NCBI GenBank assembly: GCA_003342815.1
Contig: PTEX01000310.1
Location: 114,560 to 178,559 of the forward strand
Length of the DNA stretch: 64,000 bases
From: Eudromia elegans
Taxonomy: Eukaryota > Chordata > Aves > Tinamiformes > Tinamidae
Reading direction: 5' to 3'
This document shows, one piece after another, positions 37,480-49,104 of this stretch. A program made the translations under genes and the position numbers. The stretch's first letter is position 1; the number at the start of each line of letters is the position of its first letter. Below the pieces are notes generated by a model. The model did no database searches. It was not told the DNA's origin and saw only the letters and a program-made list of their open reading frames with translations.

Positions 37480-37690
37480 CAAAGCACCATAGAAATCAAA
37501 GTGCCATCTGTGGTAATTGGCTGTTTACAGCCAATATGATCATTCAAAACCCTATCTGTCAACGCTGTAATGGCACAGTGATAAAGCAATGGGGATATTA
37601 AAGTTCAGCAGATATATTTGAATGTGATCTGCATGAAGAGCTTGTACTGCAACGGATACCTAACAACTGGTTTATTGGATGATAAGATTA
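37480..37690. promoter_or_regulatory. Candidate conserved non-coding element with inverted CCAAT palindrome
   Basis: ATTGGCTGT (37,516-37,524) and ACAGCCAAT (37,527-37,535) are exact inverted copies with a two-base centre, giving CCAAT boxes facing both ways and a forkhead-like TGTTTAC across the centre. A GATAAG motif lies at 37,681-37,686. The composition is more balanced than the flanks and lacks homopolymers, as in many constrained elements. Regulatory function is inference only. Confidence 0.3.
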
Positions 37691-37699
37691 GTGACAAAA

Positions 37700-39250
37700 T
37701 GGTTATATTTTGTTGTCATTAAAAAAAAAAAGGATGCCTTTTGTTAATACAGCAGTCTCCTATTCACAATAATTTTAGTGATATGAGATATGCTGTCTCT
37801 GCCTAAGATTTTTCTGAATAGCCATTATTCCACAGTGAAAACTGCAGCACTGCAAAAACATCCACGGTTGGAAGTCAATTATCCTAAACCTAAATTTCAC
37901 CTCATGTTCTAGGGGAGTTTAATGAACAAACATAATAATTAATTTCTCAGAAAAAAAAATGCATTCTGAAGAAAGAATGGAAGCAAGTGATAAGATAAGT
38001 CAGGAGAGAGTCTTGCCTGCATCTCTAGCTAGGGTGAATAGTTCCGTAATACTTTCCCAAAATCATGAACAAAAATATCAAGGTTTTTAAAACATTCTTC
38101 TAAACCACATTGGTAGCATAGGTAAAAAAAATTTGGTCAAATCTTTCACTACTTTCACTTCAAGGAAAAACAAATATTTAAATATATATAAATTAATATA
38201 GAGATGGCCTAGAATTTTACTTTATCCAAGGTATTTTGTAAGAAAGCTTCTATTTTCCTCACTTTCATAAAAAATATTTTTTGCCTAGCAAATCAGTTTT
38301 TCAAACACACAGATCTTTGCTATGTCTAACAATATCAGCAAAACACAGAAAATTTCCAAGCACATGGCTATTTCCTACAATAATTGTTATTTCAAGCAAG
38401 CATTTTCAATTTTAAGTCATGGTCAGTACTACTTGCTGACCTTTTGGATGAGTAACTTCTTTGGCATACCATTTTTTTCTTTACTCAGCAAAATGACATG
38501 ATTTTTTAAGCTGTTTGATTTAAATATCAATCAGAGCCACTGTTTTTTAACTTATTGTGTTCAAGCCTCTCTAACTTTTACTTCTAAATCCTCAGTGCAT
38601 GCACATAAGACTGAATAACTCGTGATAGGAGAGCACTCACTATCTAAGTGGAGTATATGTATCTGCAGGCAAAGATTGGAAGGGAGAGAAGTGCTGTATG
38701 ACTTGCCTTGTTCCTCTGTATAAACAAGCCATTTTTGACTTTCTCGGGTAAGAGACAGAAGTGTTGGTGCCAGAAATGTTGAAATGTTGAAACACATGTT
38801 GAAACCATGTGTATGAAAATATACAATTTCTACATCGTTTACCAAATTCCTGATGGAGAGGACTTCCTCTCTGTTGCACACTAGTGCCACAGTGGGGTGA
38901 TTTGCTTCTTAGCAAATCTTCTGTCTATAGAGTTCATATGATTTCACATACTGAAGCTCCATAGTCAACTTCCAAATGACCGTAATTTGTGTGGGTTTTT
39001 TTGCTCTCACACATCTTATAAGCAGTTTTGTGCTTTCTATTTTCTAATTTCTATGCATATATGTACAAAAATCCTATAATATATTTTATTTGGTTTTGTT
39101 AGTTCATTGCCAAAAATTGTGAAGCTAGAAGTGGCTGAACATTCAGTACATCTAGTGTCAATATGAGCTTACAGACTTCCAAACAAACATAAATTATCAG
39201 ATCAGAAGTAGAAGAGAAAACATTCTTGATATACAGAGATTTCAAAAATA
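37700..39250. other. Non-coding AT-rich unique DNA
   Basis: A runs of 9-11 bases near 37,720 and 37,951. Overlapping minus-strand frames of 60-109 codons at 38,561-38,915 share the same DNA in different registers, so most or all are chance. I see no splice-site-supported exon. Confidence 0.6.
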
Positions 39251-39254
39251 TTTT

Positions 39255-39365
39255 AGTAAATTTGAGTTTTAAATTAAAATTAAACTAATTAATTTAAATT
39301 AAAATAAATTTTATTTTATTTATTTTTAACTTTATTTAAATAAAATTCAATTAATTTTAATTGGA
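39255..39365. repeat. AT-only low-complexity patch with nested inverted repeats
   Basis: Over about 100 bases only a handful of G or C occur. AATTAAAATTAA (39,272-39,283) is matched by its reverse complement TTAATTTTAATT (39,351-39,362), and AAAATAAA / TTTATTTT (39,301-39,317, one-base centre) sits between them. Such AT palindromes can extrude cruciforms and serve as easily unwound or matrix-attachment DNA, but those roles are inference. No element boundary is visible. Confidence 0.85.
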
Positions 39366-39369
39366 AATC

Positions 39370-40605
39370 AAATCAGGCAGTTGAAGATGCTTGGATGAAC
39401 TGAGGAATTATTATGGTAAAGAGAGAGATTAACTTTTGACAGGCAAACTGCTCCTATGATTTAACATAGACTTTAGTTTTCAGAACTGATTTAAAATCAC
39501 AGAAATGTTGTTGATGTTTTCTTCAAAAAGTCATATTTGTGGGAAATGTCAGTGACTTCATAAATTTAGTGAACGAAAAGAACAGTATTTTTTTTCCTGA
39601 AGAGATGCTAAAAATTAAAAAATTGCCAAGGATGTGTTTTTGTTTCAGGTTTGCTGGATGAAGAAAGGTAAAACAAAGGCAAAAAAGTAAGATCAGAAAG
39701 TGATCTTGTTTTTTAACTCTTGTTTTTTTATTCTTGCTACAAAAGTTCATGGTATATTTTAAATTATTTGCCTTCTTAAAAAGTGATATAAATTGGAAAA
39801 TGTTGTTTATAATCTTTTGTACCACAAAAGCTGTTGAAGTGTTTACATGTAGGAGGAACTGCTTAATAAAAGTGCAATGTAACTTTTATGTTTTAATTGT
39901 CTATTTTTATTTAATATAGTACTTTGTCATTTGAAGACCAGAAAGGGCTGGGAGAGGGACAGAGAGGCAAAAGGGAGGACCAGCCTAAATTACATATTTG
40001 CTTTCTGTAAGCTCATAGTTTTAAAAAAGGCTGCACTGTAACTTAGAAAGCCTAGCTTATCTCACTGGTAGTGTTATTCACTGACCAGTGCACAATTACT
40101 TATGCTGCACAGACAGGTAGACAGAAACTCTGACACAAACTGAAGATATCCATATTATTAATAATTCATTTTCCATCTCTTTTTTTGAGGACCAGCACAG
40201 CCACAGCTGTCTGCAGACCTGAGAGCTCTGTCGGTGCCAAAAACATGGCAAACTCAGAAAATTTGAGAAAGGATATAGTCATACTTAACATTATTTTCTG
40301 GCTATATATTTTTCCCTGAGGAGCTTTCAAGCTGTCAATATCCTTCTAAAAATAAACAAGCCTACAAGCAATGTAGCAAGGTCTTTATAGCTGATGACAA
40401 GAATGAGTGCCCAAAGGCAAATGAAACTCCTAGGCAACTGACACATTGCACTGTTAACTTGGGGAGAAGAGACCCACTCCACAGTTTTGACCTATAGGAG
40501 TAAAGAATCAAATCTACCAATTCTGAGCAAGAAAAGACACTTCAAAGAGTTGTGATTTAAGTTCCCAATCCTGAAACTAGTAAGTAAAACAACAGCAACA
40601 AAGAG
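39370..40605. other. Non-coding AT-rich unique DNA
   Basis: A 100-codon minus frame (39,523-39,825) is rich in Phe, Ile and Lys, as expected for chance translation of A/T-rich DNA. No other content is recognised. Confidence 0.6.
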
Positions 40606-40609
40606 GTCA

Positions 40610-40930
40610 CATTATTTAAAACAGTGGTAGAAAGTGTCCTTTAATTTGGACTGATGTTAATGCTGTCTGTGACAGATAAATCAGGATGACATGCTGAGTA
40701 CTTGTTACAGAGCATACAATGCCTTTGAGCGTTGCGTTGTGAAGCTCAATCCCATTTTAAAACAGAATTACTCTTAAAAGGACCAGCTACTGGAGAAATG
40801 TATGTATGCTGTACAATTGTGGAAGCAGTGCCGCTTTCTTTATAATCTCTGAATGTCTCTAAAAGCTGTCAAAAACTTTCTCAGAAAGTCACAGTACAAT
40901 TGGTGTGCTAATGAGGCAGGATATTTGACT
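40610..40930. promoter_or_regulatory. Candidate enhancer-like element
   Basis: The stretch holds a short inverted repeat CTGTC-TGT-GACAG (40,663-40,675) containing a MEIS/TGIF-type TGACAG, then GATAAATCA, and a CTAATGAG homeodomain-type core near 40,909. Mixed composition without homopolymers contrasts with the flanks. Weak evidence; conservation not tested. Confidence 0.2.
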
Positions 40931-40934
40931 TCTT

Positions 40935-43015
40935 AGCAATCCAGAGAAGAAGGAACTTGAGTTTTTTTCCTATGCCTTTCCCCATGCTACTCCCAGAGGT
41001 CAGACTCCACCCTTTGCTCTTCCAGGATCTTATGGATTTTATAAATCTAACCAATATCCTGCTTTGGATTCCTTGACCCTATTTTTATTTATTTATTTTT
41101 GACTGTTAAAATGTAAATGGAGGGGCTAGGTAACTACCCTAGAGAAGAATTTATGCCTCTTGGCATCTCTTTCAGGCTTTGGCTTTAGATGGAATTTTAC
41201 TGTGCAGAACAACAACAGAAACAACAACCAGAAGTAATACCAAACATAGCTAGTTCCCAGGCCTTGGCACTTTTCTGTGTAGGAGGCTACTGCTTGAATA
41301 AACTTGGTAGGGTTAACCTCTCTCAGCAGCTTAGCAGGAGATGCTTGCTTCCTTTCCCTGTCAATTCTCTGAAGTTACAGATTACAGTCCTAGTTAGGAC
41401 TGTACATTCTAGGATGAGCATTCTTGTCCAGTTGCAATTCCTTCAAAAGCAGTGACCAGAGTATTTTCCAAAAACAGATCAGCTCTGAAATCTGTGCTCT
41501 CATTCAGTGAAGCCTGGTAAAAACTCAAAAGTATAGCTGAGAATAGAATTTCTACTGTAGGTAGGTTTACTGTAGGTCTGAAGATCAAACAAAGTCTTGA
41601 CTGAAGAATAGAAATGGTATAAAACTGCATTTTTTTTTAAATGAAACAATAATCCATTTTTTGATCTCAACGCTTGAGCTTTCTCTTCCTATTAGTATAA
41701 CTGATTTGACCTCAGTTTAGCCCTACTTACAGGACAGGAAAAGAATAGCTATCAGGGATTTTTCTTCTCTTTTGTCTGTGAATAAATCACCTAGGGCAGT
41801 GAGCCAGTTTTAAAACTAGAAGAAATGAGAGGACAGTTAAACTTAAGATGCTGTCCAATCCACCCATTTTTACCCAAAATGAAACTTCCACATTTGAAGT
41901 TCCATATCCACTTCCATTAAGGTAAATAAATTGGCATGCAAAGCAAAATTGCAAGTAGAAATCCAAGAGAAGAAAGCTATATACTTCTGTAAAAAGTAAA
42001 GAATCAACAAAGAGAAAGTATGTATCAGTGCCACATGCCAGTTGAAGTGGCCCCTAAAAAACCACAGTTTTCATGTTAGTGGCCAATTCTGGTTTGTTTT
42101 TAAGTGATAGATCTGAGGCAAGTTTGGTTCCTGAGATCTCAGTCGAGTGATAAAGATCTTGATAAAACCATTTAACAGAGCAGCATCACTCTAGTTAGTG
42201 TTTGAGTGATTTGAGAAAGATTAGAGGAAAAATCTTTTGGGAACCATTCTTTTCCAATTTTTGGTCAGGATAAAGTACTCCTCAGACTTTTAACTTTAAA
42301 ATCCTAACTACTTTGTAGCTCATTACATTCATTTGTCCTCACTCATTGCCTTCATTATGAATTGTTATTGTTTCTCTGGCACATGAAACACACCATGTGC
42401 TTTAGAAATTTTTCTGAAGACACATTTTTCCAGTTGAAGGACCAGCTTCAGCCCTCTCTGCCCACCACGCATAGCCAATCTCTGGCCAAAACTATGTTTG
42501 GCATAGTTTAATTTGTGAGTTCTACTGTGCAAGTAATATTCTACCAGTGGTACCACTGAGAGGGGAAAACATCCTCTAGAAACTCTCCCCTCCCTCTGTT
42601 ATTCCATCCTGTTTAAGCTAGTTCTTTATTCCCAAAGGTCTTCTCTGGGTCTAACTCCTGCTTTCATTCTACTCATTTCATAAAAGGATAAAATAAGGGA
42701 GTTGTATAAGCTTATGTCAAGATGCCCTGTTTTTCAAAGAGTGGGAATGGCAAAGCAGGATCTGTTGCAGTGATTGCAGTGAGACCACTTGAAGAGAAGG
42801 ATTTTACTCAGTGGGGAGAGCACAATACATTCATACTGTCTGGGATTTTGTAATTGCTGAATTGTTAACTTGATTTTTTTTCCAAAATGCTTCCAGACCT
42901 TCTTTGATTTTTCATCCTGACCAGCCCCACTCAAAACATGTTCTTGACTACCCATTTTGTCTCAAATACTTTTGGAACTTATTGCGCTGAAATATATTGA
43001 TGTTACATGTTAACA
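40935..43015. other. Non-coding unique DNA
   Basis: No gene is recognised. Short TTTA-type repeat at about 41,083-41,098 and frames of 63-88 codons without domains. Confidence 0.6.
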
Positions 43016-43019
43016 AAAA

Positions 43020-43400
43020 AATGGCAGCCATTAACAAAGCATGTGTTAAACTGCAGCATTCGTAGACTGTTGGTTCTGTACAAGTGCATGGTTTTATTAG
43101 CACTGCAATTTTATGGTTGCATTTGTTTGTGTTTTTAAGTACAATTTGTTTTATCACTTTAAGCCTTGTTAATTGTATCTCTTCAGTGCTACCATATGAT
43201 GGGCTCTCAGAATTTTAATCATGAAAACAAATAAAATTATTCCTCTTGACTTCTTCCTCCAACATTTGGATGCAAAATGTTATGCAGAATTTCATGTCTA
43301 TACATAATTGTTCCTTTGTGGCAGCTGGGCTGTTCAATTATTCAGCAACATGCTTATAAAACTGAGATTTAATGATAATGTATTTTCCTGATTTTTAGAA
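43020..43400. promoter_or_regulatory. Candidate conserved non-coding element (SOX, E-box, homeodomain motifs)
   Basis: SOX-type AACAAAG at 43,033-43,039, E-boxes CATATG at 43,193-43,198 and CAGCTG at 43,322-43,327, with several ATTA/TAAT cores (for example 43,335-43,340) in between. About 380 bases contain no long homopolymer and no repeat. This resembles AT-rich neural-type enhancers of vertebrates, but the resemblance is impressionistic. Confidence 0.3.
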
Positions 43401-44449
43401 GGACAGTTGTCTTAGTGATAGGAGATTAAATAACGAGCAGGCTATGCTTTAAATGGACCATCCCCCTTGAATCTTTCAGAGCTCTGCTAGGATAAACATC
43501 ACAAAAGAAGATTGAAGGACTGAAAAGATGCAACAAACCAAAGGGTTTAATTATATACTTGGCTTTTAGAAATGATTCCATAATATGTCATAAAGGATAT
43601 TTTAGTATGAAAATTATTTGGCAGTAACCTCAACTGTTTTAGAATTGAATTATTTGATTTTATCTGTTGCTGACACCGTGGAAGCAAAAGAGCTGCTACA
43701 TTTTTACTCTTTATGTATTTACCACAATTCTATAGTATAACCTGATTTAGTCAGGTATGTTTGTTTGTATGTATTTACTTTGTTGAGCAATGAAACCGAG
43801 AACTCTGCTCCCAGAGCCAGATTTAGTTAACTTCAGTGGTCTGGGTATTTACATTCTTGAGGGCAAGGGTATACTGGTATTAAAAGGATATACTTGCACT
43901 AAAAGAAAATTGAAAAATAAGTCCTGACTGGCTGTCATATTCCCTTGGCTGTTTTCCTTGAATAAATATATCTCTTGGCAAGTACAATGTTGATTTTGCC
44001 ATATTGATTTTGATTATATATAGTCTCTCTCTCTCTTTCTTTTCTTTGGGCTGCTGGTGTCTATGTTTCCAGCAATTATCATGGAAATCTTCCCCTGTTT
44101 TTTTTCAGCTGGGGAAGAACTAAGATATTAGCAAATTCATTTCATTTCTTTCAGCATAAGCTCCATAATTATAGTAGGTGTTGTGCACAACCTGGTCCCT
44201 CTAAAGTAGCATTTGCTACAGATTTTTCAGAGCAAGGTTATTTTCTTAAAAAGTGTGGTAGTACATAATTACCCAAAGTGGGCATGGGGATTCATATCCT
44301 ACTTTCACTTTCAGCTCAAAGAAAGCTTGTCATGAAATGCAATGGACATTTACATAGGAGATAGATACAGCTGTGAGTACCTTATCAGGAAATGACATGT
44401 TTTGAAACCAAAATATTTGCTGAAAAAGAAGATAATTAAAAACCAGGAG

Positions 44450-44466
44450 AAAAAAAAAAAAAAAAA
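44450..44466 (+). repeat. Poly(A) tract, 17 bases
   Basis: Uninterrupted A run; no recognisable retroposon precedes it. Confidence 0.9.
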
Positions 44467-46368
44467 GCACTCTGGTGACCTGAAAAATCTGAACTGACAA
44501 GAAGTTTACCAGCATGTTTGCAACATCTCTACAGGAACGTTTTCGCATTCGTCCAGTTTAAGGAAGCACAGGGCAGAAGAGACATCTTTACCTTTGCCCT
44601 TTTTTTTTCTTTTTTCAGCATTTCTGCATTGCTAAAGGTCTGCTTGAAAAGCCCCTCACCATGTCTAGAGGTGGCTGCATTATAATTAAGTTCTCCACTC
44701 TTTCTCTACAAGCTGAGCAAATCTCCAAAGTCACCTGCAGCTCTGCTTCAGATTCATTTTACACCCCACTCTTTTGCTGCTTTCATTTTCTCTTCCACTT
44801 TTCATGTGCCTTCTTTATCTAAGCACTCATCTTAACTTAGCCTAGTTGTTATATATTCCTCAGAGGCTGTGTTTTTTTGCTAATGGGTGCAGTTGCTTGA
44901 ACTCCATTGAACTGTGGAGCCCTCTAGGTAGGGGATCTGTCTTCCAGGGACATCTAAAGTAGGAAGCACCACAGGTAGTAACTGCTACTACAGAAACAAA
45001 GCAAGGTAATTTTACATTAGTGTTGGAACTAAGACTAACATCCACATTTTATGGCTGGTTTAAACAAGATAATGAGGTTCAACAACAAACACTTTTAGCC
45101 TTCCTCCTCCTCTCCATTTTTTTTGAGACATTTTTGATATTCAGATATTATGGCTTGCAGGCGTTTCTGTTTGAGAGGGAACAAAACAATTGTAGAAATT
45201 GCTGAAGAAGGCAAATGTATTCTGTAGTGATATCAAGTAAGGAAGCACATGGGCTTTTGTTTCAGGTGCTGGTTTGTTTCTGTATGGTTAAGCAGAGACA
45301 TTCTCTATTCATTTCTCCTTAAACCTCCTTTAAGCAAGAAGAAGTGCTGAGCTGGCAGATGTGAAACAGTCAGTACCTGTTGTGAGAAATACAGTTTATG
45401 CAATCCATTTTTGAAAGGCTTTACATTTCAGTCTCTGTAGTCAATTAGCCTGTCCACTTTTCCTTACTATGAACACTGTGACCTTGCTCAGAGTTATTTC
45501 ATACCTGGAGAGCAGTCAAACCTGGTTACCTTGTCTTTAGAAAGAGATCAGTCAAAATGTCTAGAACTTTATAGCTGTTTATTTATCAAATCCTGAATTC
45601 ACTGAAAGAGCATGATTCATATCTTTTAGCTGTGATTGAAAGTAGAGCAGAGAGGATATTCATTTCATGAGAATCAGGCTTTGAGAACATATGTGAAGGT
45701 ATATTGCTAACTCATTTGCAACTGTAAGAGTAATCATCAATGCTGCTAGCTACCTATCCTTCTGGTTGGCTGCATAGCTTTCTTTTTCCTTCTTTCTCTT
45801 TTTTTTTCCTAGATTGTAAAAACAAAATACAGATAAATATTAGCTAGCTTCCTTACTAATTAGAGTTAAAATGTGCTGAGTGTCAGTTCACCATCCAACC
45901 ACTTGCAGATGAGGAGGACTAGCATCTTGTTAGCACAGGTACACGGATGAAAAAGGAGGCTGCATTTGTCTTTTGTCTGTCGACTAAAGGAGGGGTCCAT
46001 TTCACTAAGCAGAGACTTAGTGGGGCGGTATGGTCGTGTGAAACTCACTGAAGTGGTATGAAGTTTTATTGCCTTTTGCAGATAATTTAGCTGCATTTAA
46101 TGACCACACTGGGATTATAATTTGGAAGAGTTATTTAGCTTCTTTTTGTATAGTTACAGTTATATGATGAACTCATATATACCGGTTTTGATTGCTGTTT
46201 TATTATTATTATTAGAATTTAAATTTGAGGCAAGCAGCTTTTCTCACTGGAATAAGCATTGTTGCCACATTCTCTGCTGATATGAACAAGTGATGTGCCA
46301 TTGGTTCCTCACTACCTCCCTTGCTTCCTTCTTTCTTTTCTTCCTTTTTCCAAGCAAGAACTGGATTT

Positions 46369-46386
46369 AATAATAATAATAAAAAA
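46369..46386 (+). repeat. (AAT)n microsatellite
   Basis: Four to five AAT units followed by an A run. It lies about 20 bases after a C/T-rich tract. Confidence 0.85.
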
Positions 46387-47370
46387 GTCACTTACAAGAT
46401 ACATGCTCTAGTTCTATATACAGCAGTCATCATTTGTGTCACTGCCGATGACCTGTGTAGATGAATGAGCCAGAGGGAGGCTGCAGTGATGGTGTGCATA
46501 GCTGTAGTCCCCATCACAAGTTACCATACTTAGAGACCAGTAGCAGAAAGTACCAGGGATGAAAAAGTGAAGTACCAGAGAGGTCTTTTCCAGGCTTCTC
46601 ATCCATCAGAGCTCCTTTGCTATCCTTCGCTACACAGCTAAGCTTGGCATTGACAGGGCAGACACATACTGTTACAATACTGAATAGTTATCAGCTGGAG
46701 GCTTGGATACTGGTACACTTTGCTTTATTGTGACAAGTGATGAAAATCTTGCAGTCCTTTCAAAGATCCTGATGTGGACTCCTGCAGCATCCTAAAAGCT
46801 GCAGGATCTGCTGCTTTTTCTGCCCATCTGGAAGAGCAGGAGCAGTTCTTTGATAGCTTACTCAACATTAGCTCTGTCTGAGAAGGCTCAGGAACCTCAG
46901 GAGAGCTAGCATCCTTGAGCAGCGTTTCTGCACATTTTGAACATGGTGAAGCTCATAGACGGGCTGCTCCATCTGATAAGGCACAATAGAGTTGAATAGT
47001 CTGTTTTGATTAAAAAGGCAGGTGGGCAATGAGGGAGGGTGGGAGAATGGGAGTTCCATTCAATAATTTCCTGGGGAAGGTAGCAGTGAAATTCTTCAGT
47101 GTGAAACATGCTGTACCAGAGCAGGTGTACTGTTCTTTTTCACCCATATGTGTAAGTGTGAATTTTTGGCAAGATAGTCACCTGGAGATGGAAAAGATAA
47201 GGTGCTGTAAGCCCTTCACTCAGACCTGAGGTGAATAATTTTTTCTCAGCTCCAAATATTTATTGCAAGTGGCAGTTTCGGTGACTCAGTAATGCAGGAT
47301 TTGGTACTTATTTTGTCTGTACAACCAGAGTCAGCATTCTGGAAAGTTCATTTTTTTCTAAAAGAAGTCA

Positions 47371-47413
47371 ATAGACTTCAGATCTAAGATCTGATAGACT
47401 TCTAGATCTAAGA
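47371..47413. repeat. Imperfect 20-21 bp direct duplication
   Basis: ATAGACTTCAGATCTAAGAT (47,371-47,390) recurs as ATAGACTTCTAGATCTAAGAT (47,393-47,413) with one extra T. The copies are two bases apart, and each contains AGATCT. Confidence 0.88.
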
Positions 47414-48889
47414 TACCTTTAAAAATGTGCTTTTTCTTCCGAGGTGTCATAAGCACATGAGGAACTTATATATTCTTAGTTTTGTGAATCCCATTATTAT
47501 TATTATTTTGTAATTTTTATTTTTTTCAGTTGAAGAGCTGAGCCTGTTATTAAGAACCACTCTTTCAACACCACGGGCTAAATACCTACAGAGCCAATGC
47601 AGGACTTCTCAGCAACTCTTCAGGCGTGAGAAGCTGTCTGATGGGATGAAGTCAGATTGTCATAAATGGATGCTGAGTGTTGTAATGTGACAGATCCGGT
47701 CAAACATTTTCATACTGTCAGTTTGAATGATATTGCATACCCAAAGGCTTCCAATTCGCTGAGTTTTAATCACGAAGGTAATTTTCTGTGCGCATGTTTC
47801 CTTGTAACTTTGCATTGGACATTCCACGGCACTGAGCATAGAGTGTTTATGAAAAAAAGAAAACCCCAAAACTTAAGAGCTTTGCTATTTAGCAGAAATA
47901 TTAGGTGTAAGTTTGACTTCAAACTCATGCCGTACTGAAATCACTGAGTCCTGAGAATGAAGCAAATTCAGTGCAGTTTAAGGACCTGTCTCGTGGCTGA
48001 CACCCACACGGAACAGACTGCTTTTATCTTCAGCATTATGATGATTTTCTGCAGGAAAGGAAGATTGTGAAAGTTTTCTTGCTATGAGGATGTGAGATGG
48101 ATGGTGACTGCACTGCTGTACTAGTCATGTCGTGTTAGGGCATGAAGGAAGCCCTGAAAACACAGGTATGAAACACCTAAGTACATTCCTGAGCCAAAGC
48201 ATCAAGCATTTTTTGGACCATTGCAGGACCTGTCCTCTTCCACTGCTCACAGAGAACTAACTTGAAGTGAGTGGGAAGGAAGGACTTTCCAGACAATGAT
48301 TTAAATCTATCGCTTTACTGGTCTTAATAGCTGATTGGAAAACATCCAGTTGATATATTAACTGTATGTCTCAATATGTTACCTCAGACATTGACATGAT
48401 AAGATGACAAAGAGAAGGTACCTTGACATTTGATGTAGAATTACGCTAAGAAGCTCAAGAGATCAATGTGATCAGAAAATCCGGGTTTATTTACCCACTT
48501 GAAAAGCAGTTAGATTTGCAGAAGAAAAAATGCTTTGTATTGTGTTCTTATTGTGAAAAAGAGTACCTAAGGCCTAGCAGCTGTATTTGTGCCCTCTCAT
48601 TCATTTGCCACAAAGGCAGGAAATATTGCAGAAAGGCTAATGGTTATCAGAGACTCAGGGTCAAAGTTAAATAATCTGTGATCTGCTGAAGCCTCTGTGT
48701 TTTTCTATCAATAAGGATTTTAGGAATCCATACCTTTGTCTCAGTGCACACATGCAGGTCAAGTGGCCATGGGAACAGAGGCTTGAGGAGTAAACCCTGA
48801 TCTCAAGATTTATTACCAACTTCTGCTCATCATCATCCCACAAACTCGAGTGGATTAGACAGATCTTGACTTCCTGTTTCAAAATTAAA

Positions 48890-49100
48890 GCTTATATAAT
48901 TTTGATGTGGAATGCATGCTCCACGAAATGTCAATGCATGTCAGGCCATCTTAAACTGCTTTTAAAATTATTTTCATTCTAATTTGCATCAATTGCTTAA
49001 AAGCAGTTGTGAGTGAGACTGCTATTGACAAGCTAATACAGGACTGGTGTTCCCAGATTTTGACAGCTCAATTTCTACCTTCACAATACGCAGTTTTCTT
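48890..49100. promoter_or_regulatory. Candidate conserved element: 12-bp stem enclosing a POU octamer
   Basis: AACTGCTTTTAA (48,954-48,965) and TTAAAAGCAGTT (48,997-49,008) are exact reverse complements around a 31-base interval that contains the perfect octamer ATTTGCAT (48,982-48,989). Two AATGCATG motifs precede it (about 48,910-48,940). POU factors bind the octamer. The stem could instead be chance, or a structured RNA if transcribed. Among the better non-coding candidates in the window. Confidence 0.35.
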
Positions 49101-49104
49101 TAGG

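Larger units (their letters stand above)
43405..48885. other. Non-coding AT-rich unique DNA
   Basis: No gene or dispersed repeat is recognised. Contents: (TC)n at 44,024-44,036, poly(A) 44,450-44,466, pyrimidine tracts at 45,778-45,810 and 46,316-46,351, AAT repeats at 46,369-46,386, TTA repeats near 47,491-47,505, and an imperfect 21-bp duplication at 47,371-47,413. Frames up to 90 codons have no recognisable domains. Confidence 0.65.
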
